Source: an uncultured Tateyamaria sp. (GTDB taxonomy: Bacteria; Pseudomonadota; Alphaproteobacteria; Rhodobacterales; Rhodobacteraceae). Taken from it: a stretch of 55,967 bases of DNA. The stretch covers positions 1 to 55,967 of the forward strand of contig NZ_CANNDS010000008.1 in the NCBI RefSeq assembly GCF_947503415.1. Direction: 5' to 3'. A program made the translations under genes and the position numbers. The notes under the pieces are model-generated. The model had not been told where the DNA came from. It saw only the letters and a program-made list of their open reading frames with translations, and did no database searches. Below, piece by piece: positions 37,562-46,607 of the stretch (the stretch's first letter is position 1; each line of letters opens with the position of its first letter).

Positions 37562-38602
37562 TCAGTCGAACATCACGTAAATCGTGCCCACCAGTTTCGA
37601 CGCACCTTGCGTGCCCGAACAGACCAGCGACAGCGCCGTGCCCGCAGGGATGACACGCGGGGCGGCCGAGAAATCGGCCACAGCCGTTTCGACATCCCCC
37701 GATCCGGAATAGTTCAGCGACACCCGGAACGCGGGATCGGTCACGTCGTCCAGCGCCAGATCAAAACTTGTCAGCCCGCCCGATCCGCTGCGGATGGACA
37801 GGGTCGTGGCCACGACGCGCGCGTCGAACGGCACAACCGGGCCCGCCGTATCCGTGGCCCCATTTCCAAAGGACATGTTCATGCCGGCCGACACAGTGCT
37901 GTTGCGCTCTGCCACAAAGGCCACGACCTGACCGCCCATCGGCCCCGCCGCGGATCCCGTGCCCGCGATCCCGTTGGGAAAGCGCACCGCCCCGCTGGCC
38001 GCATCGACCACAAGGCCGTCATGGAAGGTGGTGCCATCCGCCGACACCTTGACCGAGAAATCATCATTGCCCGCACAACCCATTTCGGCCCGGCCCGACC
38101 AGTTGGTCTGAAACAGCAGGGAATTGGTGTCGGATATCCCGGCCTTGTTGACCTTGAGCTGATGGCCACCCCCCGCATGGGTCAGCAGCGACGCATCCGA
38201 CGACACGGCAAAGCGGTTGAGGTCATCCGCAGCCGTGCCGATGCCCAGCTCCGCAAAGCTGCCAACCGCGGATTGCCAGTCGCCCCCGCGGTGGACCAGC
38301 AGGGCAGTTGTCTCGATATCCCAGGCCAGCCAGCCCTCTTGCGGCGCGATGAAGTGCCAATAGGTCCCGACCCATTGCGCCAGCATGCCGGCCTGACCGG
38401 CCCAGTCCCCCGTCGGGGCAGGCCCCAGCGCATAGATCTCTCCCTCGGCGGGCAGGGCGGGTGGGGTTGCAGCGCCATGTGCGCTCACCACCAGCTGCGT
38501 GATGCCATCCAGCAGAACAAGCGCTTCGTTGTGGGTGACATGCTTTTGCGCCTGCGAGGGCATAATCACAGGCAGGCCCAGGCGGGCGGTCGTGTCGGGC
38601 AT
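37562..38602 (-). CDS. DUF2793-domain protein
   Basis: A 346-aa product. The N-terminus (LGLPVIMPSQAQKHVTHNEALVLLDGITQLVV, then GEIYALG and a WHFIAPQEGWLAWD segment) is the DUF2793 pattern, a family found in alphaproteobacterial phage and gene-transfer-agent tail regions and also alone. The C-terminal half (about 150-346) is a strand-rich region ending in a jelly-roll-like stretch. No signal peptide. AAGGA lies about 9 bases before the ATG at 38602. No other phage gene adjoins it. A surface-binding role is plausible but not shown. Confidence 0.8.
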   Translation of the reverse strand: MPDTTARLGLPVIMPSQAQKHVTHNEALVLLDGITQLVVSAHGAATPPALPAEGEIYALGPAPTGDWAGQAGMLAQWVGTYWHFIAPQEGWLAWDIETTALLVHRGGDWQSAVGSFAELGIGTAADDLNRFAVSSDASLLTHAGGGHQLKVNKAGISDTNSLLFQTNWSGRAEMGCAGNDDFSVKVSADGTTFHDGLVVDAASGAVRFPNGIAGTGSAAGPMGGQVVAFVAERNSTVSAGMNMSFGNGATDTAGPVVPFDARVVATTLSIRSGSGGLTSFDLALDDVTDPAFRVSLNYSGSGDVETAVADFSAAPRVIPAGTALSLVCSGTQGASKLVGTIYVMFD

Positions 38603-38915
38603 GGGGAAAGGTCCTTGCGTGAGGATCGGATCGACACGTGTTTTATGAACAGAGCGTTAACGACCGCTCAGCAAAGCGCGCGGTGGGTTAACGGATGGTT
38701 CAGCTTTGGGGTGGGCAAGGAAGAGGGACACGGCCCCCACGGCAGCCGTGCCGCGTCAGACCGCGGTCTGGCCCCTCTCCGCAGATTTAAATCGCCTTGA
38801 CCCCGTGCACACAGGCGGCGCGCCATGTCTCGGGCGCGAACCACAGGTCTCGGAATACCTGAGACGTCGAAAATCACGTCACGCGTTGAACTCCACGAGT
38901 CAGGCCGCAGGTGCT
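38603..38915. other. Gene-free stretch
   Basis: About 310 bases between two - strand genes with no supported gene. It holds a 12-bp perfect palindrome (38758-38769) and should carry the DUF2793 promoter and the 3' end of the GNAT transcript, but no promoter or terminator could be assigned. Confidence 0.4.
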
Positions 38916-39455
38916 TCAGGTCCTGTCAAAAGCCCCATGGCTGTCCATCCTGTGCACCCACACCTCCGCCTCCGCGTCATGGGCGGCCCGTGTTCCGTCC
39001 GTGACGGCGCCCAGCCTTCTTGCCACAGCCTGTGACCGCGTATTGTCGATGTCTATATAGCTGTAGAGCCGCTCCAGCCCCAGATCCTCAGAGGCCCATG
39101 TCTTGACGGCCATCGCGGCTTCCGTGGCAAAGCCCTGTCCCTCCGCGCCTTCAAACAGATGCCATGCCAGCTCTGTGTCCGGCCACCCCGCATGCTTGAT
39201 CAAACCCACCCGGCCGATCGCATCCCCCGTCCGCTGGTCCACAACCATAAAGAAGCCGAAGCCGTGCCAGTGCCAGTGGCCAATGCCGCTCAGAAACCCG
39301 AACCAGGCCTGCTCCGCCGAGATCGTCTCGCCCTGCGCTTTCATCGACGGGGCACTGGTCATGAAACGGGTGAAGGCGGGTAAATCCTCCCGCTCGGGTC
39401 CCCGCAAAACCAACCGCCCGGTCGTCAGCCTGGGCGCGGTTGAGAGATTTTGCAT
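38916..39455 (-). CDS. GNAT-family acetyltransferase, RimJ/RimL type
   Basis: A 179-aa product with the marker order LTTGRLVLRGPEREDLPAF, GRVGLI, ELAWHLFEGAEGQGFATEAA (acetyl-CoA loop) and LERLYSYIDIDNTRSQAVARRLGA, typical of the Acetyltransf_3/RimJ-like branch that acetylates N-termini or small molecules. The ATG at 39455 is preceded by GGAAAGG; an ATG at 39470 with GAGGGG is equally possible. It lies 69 bases after the repA stop and may be read with it. Substrate unknown. Confidence 0.82.
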   Translation of the reverse strand: MQNLSTAPRLTTGRLVLRGPEREDLPAFTRFMTSAPSMKAQGETISAEQAWFGFLSGIGHWHWHGFGFFMVVDQRTGDAIGRVGLIKHAGWPDTELAWHLFEGAEGQGFATEAAMAVKTWASEDLGLERLYSYIDIDNTRSQAVARRLGAVTDGTRAAHDAEAEVWVHRMDSHGAFDRT

Positions 39456-39524
39456 GCGCCGCCTTTCCATTCGCCCCCTCGGGGTTCAGCCCGGGTCGGC
39501 ATCCCCTGAACATCGCGCTCAAAC

Positions 39525-40541
39525 TCACCGCTTCGCAGCCACCCCCGCCTGCGACTTGACCCAGCCCAGGAACGCGCGGTCCGGATCGCTCAGGCGCGGA
39601 CGACCACTGTCGATCCAGAACCCCTGCCAGGCCGCCTCCAGCGCATAGACATCCGCCCCCGGTGCCAGCGCGCGGGCCGCCTCAAGGACCTCCGTGCCCA
39701 GCACAGGCCCCTCGCCCACCGCCAGCACCTGTGCCTCCCGGCGCACCAGCACCAGATCGCCCGGCAATTCACTCAGCGTATAATCGGGCAAAAGATCATC
39801 CTGCATCATCCGCCGCACGGCGGCCCGGAACACGCGCAGGGGGGCCGCCGATCCGGCCTTCTTGTGCAGGGTCGTCACGCTCACCCGCCATTCAGGCTGC
39901 CGCCCGCAATGCTTGCGCGCCAATTCATAGATCCGCCGCTCCAGCGGTTTGCGCAGGGCAAAGTATTCACGGTTCAGCGTCAGCACCGATTTCGACTGCA
40001 CGGCGCGGAATATCCACTCGCTCAAGGTGACCATGACGCTGACCATGCGCCCGCCCCTGCCCCCGGCTGCGGGCGCCTTGCGCACGATCTCCCAGCTTTC
40101 GATCAGGCCGAAGCCTTGGGTGACCTCGACGCCGCCCGTGCTCAGATTGGTGGTGATGCGGGTGCCCGCCAACCGCTCGAACGCATCGCGCAGCCGCCCG
40201 TAGCCGTCGCCCGACGTGTCGCGCCGCGTGGCCACCAGCAGGTCATGCGCCTTGATCTGCAAGGTGCGCGAAATGGTGCGGCCCGCATTCAGCGCCGCCA
40301 TCAACTGGCTGATGCAATAGATCAGGATGTCCTTGTCATGGATCGTCGCGCGGCCCCGCACGCTTGGGGTCACATCCACCTGCACGTCATTGTGGGTATA
40401 GGACAGGATGCGCCGGTCAGGCCGCGTGCTCAGCGAAAAGATCGGATGCTCCATCGTGCCCAGATCATCCTTGGGACTGGCATCGAAAATATCGCACACG
40501 AAAAATGCGCTGCCGCCCCTCTTTGCGATTGCCTCTGACAT
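39525..40541 (-). CDS. repA: RepA-type plasmid replication initiator
   Basis: A 338-aa protein with the layout of alphaproteobacterial RepA/RPA initiators: FFVCDIFDASPKDDLGTMEHPIFSLS at the start, the IHDKDILIYCISQLMAALN helix, GYGRLRDAFERLAGTRITTN, and a winged-helix-like second half (LTLNREYFALRKPLERRIYELARKHCG). It should bind the iterons just upstream (40659-40724) and start replication with DnaA. The start ATG 40541 is chosen over an in-frame codon 32 residues earlier because family similarity begins here. Divergent from parA, the usual arrangement in roseobacter RepA replicons. Confidence 0.92.
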   Translation of the reverse strand: MSEAIAKRGGSAFFVCDIFDASPKDDLGTMEHPIFSLSTRPDRRILSYTHNDVQVDVTPSVRGRATIHDKDILIYCISQLMAALNAGRTISRTLQIKAHDLLVATRRDTSGDGYGRLRDAFERLAGTRITTNLSTGGVEVTQGFGLIESWEIVRKAPAAGGRGGRMVSVMVTLSEWIFRAVQSKSVLTLNREYFALRKPLERRIYELARKHCGRQPEWRVSVTTLHKKAGSAAPLRVFRAAVRRMMQDDLLPDYTLSELPGDLVLVRREAQVLAVGEGPVLGTEVLEAARALAPGADVYALEAAWQGFWIDSGRPRLSDPDRAFLGWVKSQAGVAAKR

Positions 40542-40629
40542 GGCTGCCCTGCCCGTGTTGCCGGCGCTGTGATCCAGCGCCCGAATCTGCCCCCTGTTCT
40601 TCGGGGTTTCAGTGACGCTGACCCTAAAG

Positions 40630-40638
40630 TTATCCACA
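40630..40638 (+). promoter_or_regulatory. DnaA box
   Basis: TTATCCACA, a perfect match to the strict DnaA-binding consensus, about 20 bases before the first iteron. Confidence 0.85.
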
Positions 40639-40658
40639 GGATGCGTCCAGCACCGCTT

Positions 40659-40724
40659 CGGCGGATCAGAGTCGCTTCAGCGGGGGTTCAGAGTCAGTCT
40701 TTCGGGGGATCAGAGTCACTGCAT
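40659..40724 (+). repeat. Three 22-bp iterons
   Basis: Exactly abutting units at 40659, 40681 and 40703 share the core GG(A/T)TCAGAGTC at the same place, 22 bases (two helical turns) apart. Position upstream of repA makes them the likely RepA-binding sites for initiation and copy control. Confidence 0.85.
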
Positions 40725-40948
40725 CCCAAAATCCATGGATCAATCCCTTGATTCAAAGGCAAAATCACACACGCACCAGATCCCGTAACGAATAAATAAC
40801 AACAAACTAACTGAAAAAAGCGATCAGCACGGTTGCCAGCGCCCTCATATGCTTAGAAAAATAGGGGAAACAGACATCTCTGTTGCACGATTTGTTCCAT
40901 GTTGCGCTTTTTGTGGTATAAGGGCCAAAACAAGGAACATGAGCAGAG

Positions 40949-42331
40949 ATGACCGGACGCACCCCAAGCGACCCGCCCCCCTATTTCAACATTGATCCGG
41001 ACACGGCGGCAAGCCATCTGGGCACGCCCAGCACAACAGATGCGTTTGGCGCATTGGCCAAGGCCTGTGCCGCAGGGCGCAGCGATCTGGCCAGCCGGGG
41101 TCTGCAGGAAAACGGGCAACGACAGCTGCGCCTGTTCTCCACCTGGGAGATCACCAAATACCTCATCCCCATCGCCACCGGCCATTTCCGCCGCGTGCTG
41201 CGCCAGAACCCCGACCTGCCCCAGGGCACGTCCGAGACCGAAGGCGGCGCCAAGTGGTTCACCCTCGACGAGGTGCTGCGCCTGCGCGCCCATTTCGGAC
41301 AGGAAGGGTCAAAGGCCAAGGAATACCTGCCCTACCGCCCCGAAGGACAGCCCGCGAAAATCACCGCCGTCGCCAACTTCAAGGGCGGCGTGGGCAAGAC
41401 CTCGATGGCGGCCCATCTGGCCATGTCGGCGGCCCTTGATGGCTACAAGGTGCTGGTGGTCGATCTGGACAGCCAAGGCTCCATGACCTCGATCTTTGGC
41501 GGGCAGGTGGCGGATGAATGGCAAACCGTCTTTCCCCTGATGGCCCGGCACTACGCCCAGCATCTGCGCGGCGAAAACCAGCGCCGCATCGACCGGAACG
41601 AAGCCCCCCTGCCCCTCGACGACACGCTGACCGAGGCGCTGAAGACCAACGCCGCCGATCTGGTCCAGAACACCCACTGGCCCAATATCGACCTGATCGG
41701 CGCGCAGCTGAACCTCTACTGGGCCGAATTCCAGATCCCCGTCTGGCGCATGCAGGCGCGGGGCTGGAAGCTGTGGGACGCGCTCACCGACAGCTTTGAA
41801 CAGGACGGGCTGCTGGACCAATACGATGTCATCCTGCTCGATACGCCCCCGGCCCTTGGATACCTGACGATCAACGGGCTGGCGGCGGCCGACATCCTGC
41901 TGGTGCCCATGGGGGCGTCTTTCCTCGAATTTGACAGCACGGGCCGCTTCTTTGACATGCTGCACGCCACGTTTGGGTCCATCGAAGAGGCCGAGAATAT
42001 GGCCGCCCGCGCCCTGGGCCGGGACGAGATGGCGTTCCAGTGGGATGCGGTCCGCGCCGTCGTCACCCGCTATGACGGGGCGCAACAGGCCGAACTTGCG
42101 GCTCTAATGCAGGCTTATTTGGGTGAAACGCTGTCTCCGCACCGGCAAGGGTTTACCGCGCTGATCGGTCAGGCCGGTGAAAAGGTCCAAGGCATTTACG
42201 AGGCCGATTACCGCGACTTCAACCGCGAAACCTATGCGCGTGGGCGCGAAACCTTTGACGCCACCTATGCCGCGTTCAAGCAATTGCTGATCGGCAGCTG
42301 GCGGCGCGACGCACAAGAGGACGCGGCATGA
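40949..42331 (+). CDS. parA: Plasmid partition ATPase ParA
   Basis: A 460-aa type Ia partition ATPase. The N-terminal ~125 residues hold a winged-helix-like region (FSTWEITKYLIPIATGHFRRVLRQNPDLP) that probably binds the operator. The deviant Walker A KGGVGKTS is at 145-152, followed by VVDLDSQGSMTSIFGG and Walker B VILLDTPPALG. It works with ParB and parS to segregate the replicon. parB follows after 28 bases. An acidic-free, Gln-rich stretch lies between the ATPase motifs; length is slightly above the usual ~400 aa. Confidence 0.94.
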   Translation: MTGRTPSDPPPYFNIDPDTAASHLGTPSTTDAFGALAKACAAGRSDLASRGLQENGQRQLRLFSTWEITKYLIPIATGHFRRVLRQNPDLPQGTSETEGGAKWFTLDEVLRLRAHFGQEGSKAKEYLPYRPEGQPAKITAVANFKGGVGKTSMAAHLAMSAALDGYKVLVVDLDSQGSMTSIFGGQVADEWQTVFPLMARHYAQHLRGENQRRIDRNEAPLPLDDTLTEALKTNAADLVQNTHWPNIDLIGAQLNLYWAEFQIPVWRMQARGWKLWDALTDSFEQDGLLDQYDVILLDTPPALGYLTINGLAAADILLVPMGASFLEFDSTGRFFDMLHATFGSIEEAENMAARALGRDEMAFQWDAVRAVVTRYDGAQQAELAALMQAYLGETLSPHRQGFTALIGQAGEKVQGIYEADYRDFNRETYARGRETFDATYAAFKQLLIGSWRRDAQEDAA

Positions 42332-42359
42332 CCCGCGCCCCCGGAAAGGGAGGACCAAC

Positions 42360-43412
42360 ATGGCCAAACGCAAACGCCTGACGCCCGCCAATCCCGCCTT
42401 CATGGGCCAGCCCACCACGCCCGGTTCTGCGGGGCAGCCCACCACGCCCGGTTCTGCGGGCGATACCCCCCTGCCCGGCTCCGGCCTGCGTCCACCCATT
42501 GCCGACGTGGCCTCTGATGCCGCCGCCACTTCCGCCCTGCGCGACGTGAGTGCGGCCATGACAGAGGCGCGCGAAACGGGGCGCATGGTGGCCCAGATCC
42601 CGCTGGATCAGATCAAGCTCGACTATCTGGTGCGCGACCGCGTCGCCGCCGACGATGCCGAGATGGACGCTCTTGTCACCTCGATCCGTGACCGCGGCCA
42701 GCAGACCCCGATCGAAGTGGTGGAACTGGCCCCCGGCGCTTACGGGCTGATCTCGGGCTGGCGGCGCTGTCAGGCCCTGCAACGCATCGCCAGCGACAGT
42801 GCCGACCCCGTGCAGGCACTGGCGCTCCTGCGGCGGCCAGAGACGGCTTCGGACGCCTATCTCGCCATGGTCGAGGAAAACGAGATCCGCGTGGGCCTGA
42901 GCTACTTTGAACGGGCGCGCATCGTGGTCAAAGCCGTGGAACAGGGCGTGTTCGAGGATCAGAAACAGGCGCTGCGCGGCCTCTTTGGCACCGCCTCGCG
43001 CGCCAAACGGTCCAAGATCGGCTCCTTTGTCGACATCGTGCAGGCGCTGGATGAGGTGCTGGCCCATCCCCACCGCATTGGCGAACGGCAGGGCCTCATG
43101 CTGGCCAAGCGGCTTGAGGATGAACCGACCTTTCCCCGCACCCTGATCCGGCTTCTGTCCATACAACCCGACCGATCCGCCGAGACGGAACAGGCGTTGC
43201 TGTCAGACCTTCTGGCCAAGGGCCCGAAGTCTCTGGAACCCGCGGAAACAGTCCCTAAAAAGGCAAAAACGGCCCAGATGACCGAACGCGAGTTGCGCCC
43301 CGGCGTAAAGGTCAGCGTCGACCGCGTCAGCGGGTCCATCCAGATCTCGGGCCATGCCGTGACGCCGGATTTGCGCGACCGCCTGTTCGAATGGCTGGAA
43401 CGCGAAAGCTGA
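42360..43412 (+). CDS. parB: Partition protein ParB (RepB-like)
   Basis: A 350-aa ParB/Spo0J-type DNA-binding protein. A low-complexity leader is followed by the ParB N-domain (IPLDQIKLDYLVRDR, then ALVTSIRDRGQQTPIEVV and LISGWRRCQALQRI, a variant of the GExRxR CTPase motif), a helix-turn-helix region (MVEENEIRVGLSYFERARIVVKA...GTASRAKRSKIGSFVDIV), and a C-terminal dimer region. The leader contains a duplicated nonapeptide GQPTTPGSA. A parS-like palindrome starts 13 bases after the stop. Confidence 0.93.
   Translation: MAKRKRLTPANPAFMGQPTTPGSAGQPTTPGSAGDTPLPGSGLRPPIADVASDAAATSALRDVSAAMTEARETGRMVAQIPLDQIKLDYLVRDRVAADDAEMDALVTSIRDRGQQTPIEVVELAPGAYGLISGWRRCQALQRIASDSADPVQALALLRRPETASDAYLAMVEENEIRVGLSYFERARIVVKAVEQGVFEDQKQALRGLFGTASRAKRSKIGSFVDIVQALDEVLAHPHRIGERQGLMLAKRLEDEPTFPRTLIRLLSIQPDRSAETEQALLSDLLAKGPKSLEPAETVPKKAKTAQMTERELRPGVKVSVDRVSGSIQISGHAVTPDLRDRLFEWLERES
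42408..42461 (+). repeat. 27-bp tandem duplication in the parB leader
   Basis: Two units (42408-42434 and 42435-42461) identical except for the last base, coding GQPTTPGSA twice in a flexible N-terminal region. It keeps the frame and is probably neutral. Confidence 0.85.
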
Positions 43413-43424
43413 TCAAAAGGGGCG

Positions 43425-43446
43425 AATGTTTCGCGCGCGAAACATT
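43425..43446. other. parS-like centromere site 1
   Basis: A perfect 22-bp palindrome whose 16-bp core GTTTCGCGCGCGAAAC fits GTTNNNNGCNNNNAAC, the consensus I know for repABC-type ParB sites. It lies between the convergent parB and rmlA genes. Confidence 0.8.
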
Positions 43447-43450
43447 TGGC

Positions 43451-44323
43451 TCAGCGCAGCAGGTCCAGCAGATATTGCCCATAAGATGTCTTGGCCAATG
43501 TCTTGGCACGGTCCTGCAGCTCCGCATCACTGATCCACCCCTTGGACCACGCGATCTCTTCGGGGCTGCCCACCTGCAGGCCCTGCCGCTCCGACAGGGT
43601 TCGCACGAAGTTGCCCGCATCCAGCAGGCTCGCATGGGTGCCGGTGTCCAGCCACGCATAGCCCCGCCCCATCTGCTGCACATGCAGTTGCTTGTCGTCC
43701 AGATAGCTTTCCAAAAGCGCCGTGATCTCCAGCTCGCCCCGCTCTGACGGGGTGACGGCACGGGCGCGCTGGGGTGCTGTGCCATCCAGGAAATACAGCC
43801 CCGTCACCGCATAGTTCGACGGCGGCACCTCGGGTTTTTCGATGATCTGGCGCACCGTGCCATCGGTGTCAAAATCCACCACACCATAGCGTTCCGGATC
43901 GCCCACCCGGTAGGCAAAGACAGTGCCGCCGGTGTCCAGATCATCCGCTGCCGCCAGCTGTTCCGGCAGGCCATGACCGAAAAAGATGTTGTCCCCCAGC
44001 ACCATGGCCGAAGGCGCGCCGTCCAGAAATTCCTCGGCCAGGATATAGGCTTGGGCAAGCCCATCCGGGCTGGGCTGCACGATGTAGGTGAACGACAGCC
44101 CCCATTGGCTGCCATCCCCCAAAGCCCGCTGGAACTGGGCCTGATCTTCGGGGGTGGTGATGATCGCGATCTCGCGCAGACCCGCCAGCATGAGGGCCGA
44201 CAGCGGGTAATAGATCATCGGCTTGTCATAGATCGGCACCAGCTGTTTCGACAGGCCAATGGTGATGGGATAGAGGCGCGTGCCCGACCCCCCGGCCAGA
44301 ATGATGCCTTTGCGTGCGGTCAT
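43451..44323 (-). CDS. rmlA: Glucose-1-phosphate thymidylyltransferase
   Basis: A 290-aa enzyme making dTDP-glucose from dTTP and glucose-1-phosphate, the first step to dTDP-L-rhamnose. GGSGTRLYPIT (11-21), LSKQLVPIYDKPMIYYPLS, VLGDNIFFGHG, IIEKPEVPPSNYAVTGLY and AWLDTGTHASLL are all typical, and the length is standard. The start overlaps the rmlD stop by 4 bases; it is the last gene of the coupled set rmlB-rmlD-rmlA. Confidence 0.96.
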   Translation of the reverse strand: MTARKGIILAGGSGTRLYPITIGLSKQLVPIYDKPMIYYPLSALMLAGLREIAIITTPEDQAQFQRALGDGSQWGLSFTYIVQPSPDGLAQAYILAEEFLDGAPSAMVLGDNIFFGHGLPEQLAAADDLDTGGTVFAYRVGDPERYGVVDFDTDGTVRQIIEKPEVPPSNYAVTGLYFLDGTAPQRARAVTPSERGELEITALLESYLDDKQLHVQQMGRGYAWLDTGTHASLLDAGNFVRTLSERQGLQVGSPEEIAWSKGWISDAELQDRAKTLAKTSYGQYLLDLLR

Positions 44324-45165
44324 GGCAGAAGCTCCTTGATCACTTGGGCCAGATCGTCCCGCCAGTCAGGCGGGGTGATGCCAAAGTCTTGGGTCAATGT
44401 GGTGCAGTCCAGTTCGGAATTCAGCGGGCGTTTGGCCGGGGTCGGATAGTCTTTGGTGGCGATCTCGGTCACCTCGACCGACCGTCCGGCCAGCGCAAAT
44501 GTTTCGCGCGCGAAACGCGCCCATGTGGTGGTGGGCTGGCCCGCGTAATGCCACGTGCCGCTGAAGTTTCCGTCATCCTGCATGGCCTTTGCCATGGTCA
44601 AAAGTGCGGCGGCGATGCCCCGTGCAGGGGTTGGCCCACCGCGCTGATCGCCCACGATGCTCAGGGCGCTGCGGGTTTCGGACAGGCGCAGCATGGTCTT
44701 GACGAAATTCGCCCCATCCGCGGAAAACACCCACGCCGTGCGCAGGATGGCGTGCTGCCCCCCTGCGGCGCGCACCGCCTCTTCCCCGGCCAGCTTGGTG
44801 CGGCCATAGGCGTTCTGCGGGGCCACCGGCGCGTCGGGGCTCCAGGCCCCCTGCCCGTCCCCGTCAAAGACGTAATCGGTCGAGATATGCAGGAACGGAA
44901 TGCCCAGATCAGCGCACGTCCGGGCCATGGCACCGGGGGCGTCGGCATTGATCTGATGGGCCAGCGCCTCTTCCTCTTCGGCGCGGTCCACGGCCGTGTA
45001 GGCGGCAGCGTTGATGACGGCCCGAGGGGCATGCTGGCGGATCTGGTCGGCGCAGGCGTCGGGGTCGGTCAGGTCGGCCACGTCCCGGCCAAGGGCGGTC
45101 ACGGGGGCCGCCCGCACAAGGGCGCGCGCCACCTGCCCTGTCTGGCCAAAGACCAGCACTGTCAT
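44320..45165 (-). CDS. rmlD: dTDP-4-dehydrorhamnose reductase
   Basis: A 281-aa NAD(P)H-dependent reductase, last step of dTDP-L-rhamnose synthesis. Nucleotide motif [11 protein letters not shown] (6-16), [12 protein letters not shown] (52-63), STDYVFDG (95-102) and catalytic Tyr120/Lys124 (YGRTK) are present. It overlaps both neighbours by 4 bases (ATGA), so rmlB, rmlD and rmlA are translationally coupled. A parS-like 16-bp palindrome lies inside its coding region (44501-44516), where it encodes part of a WARFARETF segment. Confidence 0.95.
   Translation of the reverse strand: MTVLVFGQTGQVARALVRAAPVTALGRDVADLTDPDACADQIRQHAPRAVINAAAYTAVDRAEEEEALAHQINADAPGAMARTCADLGIPFLHISTDYVFDGDGQGAWSPDAPVAPQNAYGRTKLAGEEAVRAAGGQHAILRTAWVFSADGANFVKTMLRLSETRSALSIVGDQRGGPTPARGIAAALLTMAKAMQDDGNFSGTWHYAGQPTTTWARFARETFALAGRSVEVTEIATKDYPTPAKRPLNSELDCTTLTQDFGITPPDWRDDLAQVIKELLP
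44501..44516. other. parS-like site 2, inside rmlD
   Basis: The same 16-bp palindromic core as sites 1 and 3, GTTTCGCGCGCGAAAC, within rmlD codons. The symmetry stops one base outside the core on the right, unlike the 22-bp sites 1 and 3. Confidence 0.6.
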
Positions 45166-46208
45166 GTGCCGGTTCCCAACCGGTCACCCACCCCGTCGCG
45201 GGCTTGCAGTGCCTGCCACCAGGCGGTGTTGTCCAGATACCAGCGCACGGTGAGCTCCAGCCCCTCGTCCAGCGTGACAGAGGGGCGCCAGCCCAGTTCC
45301 TCGCGCAGGCGGGTGGGGTCAATGGCATAGCGCGCATCATGGCCGGGCCGGTCGGTGACAAAGGTGATCAGATCGGCATAGGGCGCGCCGTCCGCGCGGG
45401 GCTGCAACCGGTCCAGAATGGCGCACAAGCTGCGCACCAGTTCCAGATTGCTGCGCTCGTTCTCGCCCCCGATATTGTAGCTGCGCCCCACCTGCCCCTT
45501 TTGCAGCACCAGCAAAAGCGCGTCGGCGTGATCCTCGACAAAAAGCCAGTCGCGCACGTTCGACCCGTCGCCATAGATGGGCAACGGCTTGCCCGCCAGC
45601 GCGTTCAGGATCACTACCGGGATCAGCTTTTCGGGGAAATGATAGGGGCCGTAATTGTTCGAACAATTGGTCAGCACCACGGGCAGGCCATAGGTCTCGT
45701 GCCAGGCGCGGACCAGATGGTCGCTGGCGGCCTTGGACGCGGAATAGGGACTGCGCGGATCATACGGCGTGTCTTCGGTGAACAGCCCCGTCTCGCCGAG
45801 GCTGCCAAATACCTCATCGGTGGAGATATGATGGAAGCGGAACGTGCCGGGGCGCCCCTGGGCCTGCCACTGGCTTCGGGCGGCTTCCAGCAATGTGTAG
45901 GTGCCGGTGATATTCGTCTCTATAAAGGCCGCAGGGCCATCAATGGACCGGTCCACATGGGATTCCGCGGCCAGATGCATGATGGCATCGGGGGCATGGG
46001 CGGCCAGCACACGGTCAAGGGCGGCCCGGTCGCGAATGTCGACCTGTTCGAAATGATAGGCGGGGTGATCCGAAACGTCGGCCACATTGTCGAGGCAGGC
46101 CGCATAGGTCAGCGCATCAAGGTTGATCACCTCATGACCCGCTGCAATGGCCTGACGCACAACGGCCGATCCAATGAAGCCGGCGCCACCCGTGATAAGA
46201 AGTTTCAT
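45162..46208 (-). CDS. rmlB: dTDP-glucose 4,6-dehydratase
   Basis: A 348-aa extended short-chain dehydrogenase removing water from dTDP-glucose, second step to dTDP-L-rhamnose. [12 protein letters not shown] (6-17), [12 protein letters not shown], the [11 protein letters not shown] active-site segment, [15 protein letters not shown] (catalytic Tyr and Lys) and [17 protein letters not shown] are intact. First gene of the coupled rmlB-rmlD-rmlA set. Its promoter should lie in 46209-46394, shared with a small + strand gene. Confidence 0.96.
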   Translation of the reverse strand: MKLLITGGAGFIGSAVVRQAIAAGHEVINLDALTYAACLDNVADVSDHPAYHFEQVDIRDRAALDRVLAAHAPDAIMHLAAESHVDRSIDGPAAFIETNITGTYTLLEAARSQWQAQGRPGTFRFHHISTDEVFGSLGETGLFTEDTPYDPRSPYSASKAASDHLVRAWHETYGLPVVLTNCSNNYGPYHFPEKLIPVVILNALAGKPLPIYGDGSNVRDWLFVEDHADALLLVLQKGQVGRSYNIGGENERSNLELVRSLCAILDRLQPRADGAPYADLITFVTDRPGHDARYAIDPTRLREELGWRPSVTLDEGLELTVRWYLDNTAWWQALQARDGVGDRLGTGT

Positions 46209-46394
46209 TTTGTGTCCAATACTTTGAGCCTGTGATTATCAATCTGTGCAGATCGGGTAAATGGGGTCCAGACCGGCACATGCAGACCGGACGGATTGGG
46301 GGCTTTACTTCCATGCTGTCATGGCGGTGTAGTCTGGCCCTGAAACCGGGCGGTGCGGCGCGCCCGAAGACTGCCAATCAGAGAGAGTGCCACA

Positions 46395-46607
46395 GTGATC
46401 AAATGTATTATGGAAGATGGCCGGGTCCGGTATTTTGCACTGCATGTCGTGCAGGGGATCGACATCGTCGACAATGACGAAATGGTTCTGATGTACCGGC
46501 GCCCGAACGGGCAAATGGCCAGCCCCCGCATTCGCGACTTCATGATCCTGGAGGCCGGGACATGGGTCACGGCACTGACGTCAGAACGGCGTGTCGAAGG
46601 CGGATAA
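46395..46607 (+). CDS. Possible 70-aa protein of unknown function
   Basis: From a GTG at 46395 preceded by AGAGAG, 70 residues with a credible protein-like composition (RYFALHVVQGIDIVDNDEMVLMYRR, LEAGTWVTAL) and no membrane segment. It is divergent from rmlB and its last 27 bases overlap the 3' end of rmlC on the other strand. No family recognised. It could be a small regulatory or accessory protein of the rhamnose region, or spurious; the alternative ATG at 46410 lacks a ribosome site. Confidence 0.4.
   Translation: MIKCIMEDGRVRYFALHVVQGIDIVDNDEMVLMYRRPNGQMASPRIRDFMILEAGTWVTALTSERRVEGG

Larger units (their letters stand above)
40602..40948. other. Putative origin of replication (oriV) between repA and parA
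   Basis: The repA-parA intergenic region holds, in order, a degenerate half-iteron (40602-40612), a DnaA box (40630-40638), three 22-bp iterons (40659-40724), and an AT-rich stretch (about 40785-40822) suited to strand opening. A possible parA promoter follows (TTGTTC 40892-40897 and TATAAG 40917-40922, spacing 19), with a short inverted repeat TGTTCC/GGAACA around it that might be an autoregulatory operator. Origin function is inferred from these parts. Confidence 0.75.

Noticed and set aside
27651..38602. Prophage, because of tail-collar, DUF2793 and DUF6916 genes
   Set aside because: No capsid, terminase, portal, integrase or lysis gene, and the three are separated by sugar-nucleotide genes.
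42541..42600. Further parS half-site (GCGCGCGAAAC) in parB
   Set aside because: Only one arm of the palindrome is present; explained by codons for ARET.
46395..46607. Toxin-antitoxin component
   Set aside because: No partner gene and no known toxin or antitoxin fold visible.
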